Source of the DNA: Candidatus Heimdallarchaeota archaeon
GTDB taxonomy: Archaea; Asgardarchaeota; Heimdallarchaeia; Hodarchaeales; LC-3
Direction of reading: 5' to 3'
Length of the DNA stretch: 7,853 nt
Assembly: GCA_027364495.1 (NCBI GenBank)
Contig: DAHXPE010000415.1
Coordinates: 1 to 7,853, forward strand
Of the stretch, positions 5,594-7,853 are shown in pieces. A model generated the notes under the pieces. It was not told where the DNA came from, made no database searches, and was given only the letters and a program-made list of their open reading frames with translations. The translations under genes were made by a program, and so were the position numbers. Numbering within the stretch: the first letter of the stretch is position 1; every line of letters starts with the position of its first letter.

Positions 5594-5870
5594 CTAAAGA
5601 TTTCTTAAAAAAAATAATATTTTCTTTTCTAAAAACAAAAATAATGGAAAATTAGAAATTTTCCGTAGTCTATTTTGCTATTCACTATTGATATTTCTTT
5701 AAAATTATTTATAGATCAATTTTTCTATTGCAGCTCACTAACTACTTTCAGTAGTAAAACATCAAAGAAATAACACTTAAATTGACCTTTGATAAAAGAA
5801 TTGAGTTATACCTTCCAATCATTGATCAAAAAAACTTAAAAAACTAATGTAAATAATTTTTTACAAGAAC
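5594..5870. other. A+T-rich spacer before the dpp operon
   Basis: No gene is seen. Two small perfect hairpins are present: GGAAAAT-TAGAA-ATTTTCC (5646-5664) and ACTACT-TTC-AGTAGT (5741-5755). A loose inverted repeat ATCAAAG (5761-5767) / CTTTGAT (5787-5793), with 19 bases between its arms, could be a regulator site for the importer operon but is weak. Confidence 0.4.
5835..5843 (+). promoter_or_regulatory. Weak candidate TATA box for dppBC
   Basis: CTTAAAAAA preceded by an A-run lies 37 to 45 bases before the chosen ATG at 5880. Transcription would then start close to the first codons, giving a very short leader. The match is weak and made by eye. Confidence 0.25.
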
Positions 5871-5879
5871 GTGATGTCA

Positions 5880-6962
5880 ATGGATAATCAGTCAAAAAGT
5901 ATTTTAGAAAATGAAAAAATTAACAAATCTACTTCACTATTTTCTTTCAAATTTTTGAAAAATTCTTATTTCCGATTTGTTCTAAAGAAGTTTATTTTTT
6001 ATCTTGTAATATTGTTTTGTTCGTTATCTCTTGTTTGGTATATCCCACGTCTTTATCCAACTAATCCTTTGAGTAATTTATTTAGTACTGGACCAAGTTC
6101 TGGTTCTTGGATTCAAGAACGTCAAACAGAATTAACTAAGTTTTATGGTCTTGATAAACCGTTATTTGACCAATTCATTGATTATTGGTGGAATTTATTA
6201 CATTTAAATCTTGGTAGAACATATAGTCAGGTGGGTACGCCTGTCATCGATGCAATAGCTCCTTCTTTCTATTTAACTATGACATTAGTTATTCCAGTGT
6301 TATTCATTGGCTTTTTTTTAGGTAATTACATAGGAGGTAAAATGGCTGTTGGCAAAAGGAGAGTTAATAAATTCACATATTACTTTTTCGTCGCTTTTCA
6401 ATCAGCTCCCTACTATTGGACGGCGTTGATTGTTGTAATATTGTTCTTTTTCTTACAAGGTCAATATAGCATGCAATTATTGCCACAAAAATATTATATT
6501 ATAACTGATTTCAATTATGATTTTAATCATCCAACTGATTTTCTATACATGTATAGTATACCATTTTTTATAATGCTTTTATTCTCTACGGGAGGTTGGT
6601 CGACAGGCATGAGAGCTATGACACTATATGAGTTAGATTCTCCTTATTTACTTTACTCAAAACAATTAGGGTTTAGACAGGCACTTATTGAGTCCTATGC
6701 TAGGAGAAATGCAATTTTACCGCAAATAACAGGATTAAATCTAAGATTTAATGAACTAGTAGGCGCGACTTTGATAGTAGAATATGTCTTTAATTATCCT
6801 GGGTTAGGAACATTAATAGTGACATCAGCACAAACCCAAAATTATCCCTTGATTGTTGGGTCTTTTGTTGTCATAATATTATCAACAGTTTTGGGTAATT
6901 TTCTATTGGATATATTATATGGTTTAATTGACCCACGTATAAGAACTGGTTCAAGAAATTGA
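5880..6962 (+). CDS. dppB: Peptide/nickel-type ABC importer permease, DppB family
   Basis: This is an inner-membrane permease of the oligopeptide/dipeptide importer family (BPD_transp_1), which pairs with DppC to form the channel driven by two ATPases and fed by a binding protein. With the start at 5880 it has 360 residues, near the family norm. Seen in it: first helix at about 37-54; GLDKPLFDQFIDYW (90-103) and NLGRTY (110-115) of the DppB outer loop; a five-helix core from about 130; the EAA loop with E251 to P281 (ending ARRNAILP), which docks the ATPase; and the closing hallmarks EYVFNYPGLG (301-310) and LLDILYGLIDPRIR (342-355). Earlier possible starts are GTG 5871 and ATG 5874. I prefer ATG 5880 because GTGA at 5871-5874 stands five bases before it, the same geometry as the GAGGTGA site at 1240. 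The substrate (peptide, oligosaccharide or nickel) cannot be told. dppC follows after 15 bases. Confidence 0.9.
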   Translation: MDNQSKSILENEKINKSTSLFSFKFLKNSYFRFVLKKFIFYLVILFCSLSLVWYIPRLYPTNPLSNLFSTGPSSGSWIQERQTELTKFYGLDKPLFDQFIDYWWNLLHLNLGRTYSQVGTPVIDAIAPSFYLTMTLVIPVLFIGFFLGNYIGGKMAVGKRRVNKFTYYFFVAFQSAPYYWTALIVVILFFFLQGQYSMQLLPQKYYIITDFNYDFNHPTDFLYMYSIPFFIMLLFSTGGWSTGMRAMTLYELDSPYLLYSKQLGFRQALIESYARRNAILPQITGLNLRFNELVGATLIVEYVFNYPGLGTLIVTSAQTQNYPLIVGSFVVIILSTVLGNFLLDILYGLIDPRIRTGSRN

Positions 6963-6963
6963 A

Positions 6964-6967
6964 GGAG
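6964..6967 (+). promoter_or_regulatory. Shine-Dalgarno of dppC
   Basis: GGAG, within AAGGAGAT, directly follows the dppB stop and lies ten bases before the dppC ATG at 6978. It supports translation of both genes from one message. Confidence 0.6.
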
Positions 6968-6977
6968 ATTAATTGTT

Positions 6978-7853
6978 ATGGCTATTGTTGAAGAAGAAGT
7001 ATCGATATCTAAAGGATTGACTAAATTAGAACTTATTTTTAAGAAAAAAATGTTATTAGTTTCTCTGATTATTATTCTCTTTATTTTTGCATTTGGCTTT
7101 ATTGGAGCTAATTTTATATTTACAACTCCCAATAAGGTTTATAGAACACCAATTGCCAAGCAATATCAAGAGTTTTGCAAAGATAAATTGAATGCTCTTG
7201 ATCCTCACTGTGCAACCCAGAGGTTGACATATCAAGCTCCCTCGCTAGAACATCCTTTGGGTACTGATGACCAGGGTAGAGATGAGTTAAGTCGGCTATC
7301 ATGGGGAGTTTATAATTCATTATTAATAGGAATAACTTCAGGTACAATAATAACGGCTTTAGCAATTATTTTTGGTGCTATTGCTGCGTATTATGGAGGT
7401 ATATTTGATGATATTGCACAATTCATTGTTAATTTGTTTCTTGTTTTACCTGTGGTGCCAATGTTGATTTTCATTGCGTATTTTACAAGGACTACAGGTA
7501 TAAGATTTAATTTCCCATTGCTTACCATCCCTAAAATAGATCTGATATTTTTCACAATTCCTAAAGTAACTTTTATTGATTTTCAGTTAGATGGTTTATT
7601 TTTGATTGCCTGTATAATAGGATTCACTAGCTGGGGTTGGGCTGCGAGATCAATTCGATCACAAGTTCTCAGTTTGAAGGAAAGAAATTTTATTAATATG
7701 GCTAAAATATCTGGTTTGAATAATTTGACAATATCGATCCAAGAAGTCTTGCCTAATATGTTTTCCTACATTAGTTTGATCTTTGCTATTTCTCTTGGTC
7801 TTTCAATAGCATCCGAAGCAGGTATCAGTGTATTAGGAATTGTGAAAAATATC
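6978..7853 (+). CDS. dppC: Peptide/nickel-type ABC importer permease, DppC family (3' end outside window)
   Basis: This is the partner of DppB in the importer channel. 292 codons are visible and the frame is still open at the window edge, so the C-terminus is missing. Seen in it: a short cytoplasmic start, first helix at about 25-47, an outer loop with two cysteines (C67, C78), and the DppC hallmark HPLGTDDQGRDELSRLSWG (92-110). Core helices lie at about 115-140, 145-168 and 205-222. The EAA loop begins SWGWAARSIRSQVLSLKERN (218-237) and continues MAKISGL…VLPN to 260, the ATPase-docking segment. AGISVLG (281-287) is the equivalent of the usual EAALSFLG ending. The insertion at about 170-205 makes the loop before the EAA region longer than in many bacterial DppC proteins. 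The ATG at 6978 has a good ribosome site. Genes dppD/dppF-like are expected beyond the edge, by analogy only. Confidence 0.9.
   Translation, partial: MAIVEEEVSISKGLTKLELIFKKKMLLVSLIIILFIFAFGFIGANFIFTTPNKVYRTPIAKQYQEFCKDKLNALDPHCATQRLTYQAPSLEHPLGTDDQGRDELSRLSWGVYNSLLIGITSGTIITALAIIFGAIAAYYGGIFDDIAQFIVNLFLVLPVVPMLIFIAYFTRTTGIRFNFPLLTIPKIDLIFFTIPKVTFIDFQLDGLFLIACIIGFTSWGWAARSIRSQVLSLKERNFINMAKISGLNNLTISIQEVLPNMFSYISLIFAISLGLSIASEAGISVLGIVKNI

Noticed and set aside
6842..7132. Minus-strand open frame of 96 codons across dppB/dppC
   Set aside because: It overlaps two well-supported permease genes on the other strand and is a shadow of their codons.
7120..7365. Minus-strand open frame of 81 codons inside dppC
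   Set aside because: It is antisense to the conserved LGTDDQGRDEL region of DppC, with no ribosome site and no recognisable product.

Overview
The window looks like a chromosomal piece of an A+T-rich archaeon. The evidence is a TGS-domain protein closest to the C-terminus of archaeal/eukaryotic DRG GTPases, an archaeal-type Shine-Dalgarno (GAGGTGA), T-run ends after both tRNA genes, TATA-like boxes upstream of genes, and a very large two-module FtsX-type permease with an Asn-rich outer domain. An Asgard lineage is a reasonable guess, but no single gene here proves it.

Layout: a tRNA-Asp(GTC) with encoded CCA opens the window on the + strand. About 600 bases with no supportable gene follow. 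Next is a small minus-strand pair: an unrecognised 77-residue acidic protein, then a stand-alone 71-residue TGS domain, separated by a gap holding a perfect 20-bp direct repeat. From 1643 to 4395 lies one ABC-transporter permease gene of the FtsX/MacB type, broken in two places: a frame-changing junction near 2575 that also removed a membrane segment, and an in-frame TGA at 3520-3522. A hairpin with a T-run follows it.

The next 600 bases hold a TATA-like box with a short inverted repeat but no convincing gene, then tRNA-Pro(TGG), then a promoter region with a 23-base inverted repeat in front of a four-helix membrane protein ending in a zinc ribbon (5002-5550). After an A/T-only hairpin and about 280 bases of A+T-rich spacer, the window ends in the start of a DppB-DppC peptide/nickel-type ABC importer operon. 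DppB is complete, DppC runs off the right edge, and any ATPase or binding-protein genes would lie outside.

Functionally this is an ordinary accessory stretch: two tRNAs, one intact importer operon, one decaying export/lipoprotein-type permease, and a few small orphan genes. I see no CRISPR array, complete insertion sequence or obvious defence system. The points most worth following up are the TGS/orphan pair with its 20-bp repeats, the damaged permease, and the two inverted repeats placed at promoter-like sites.
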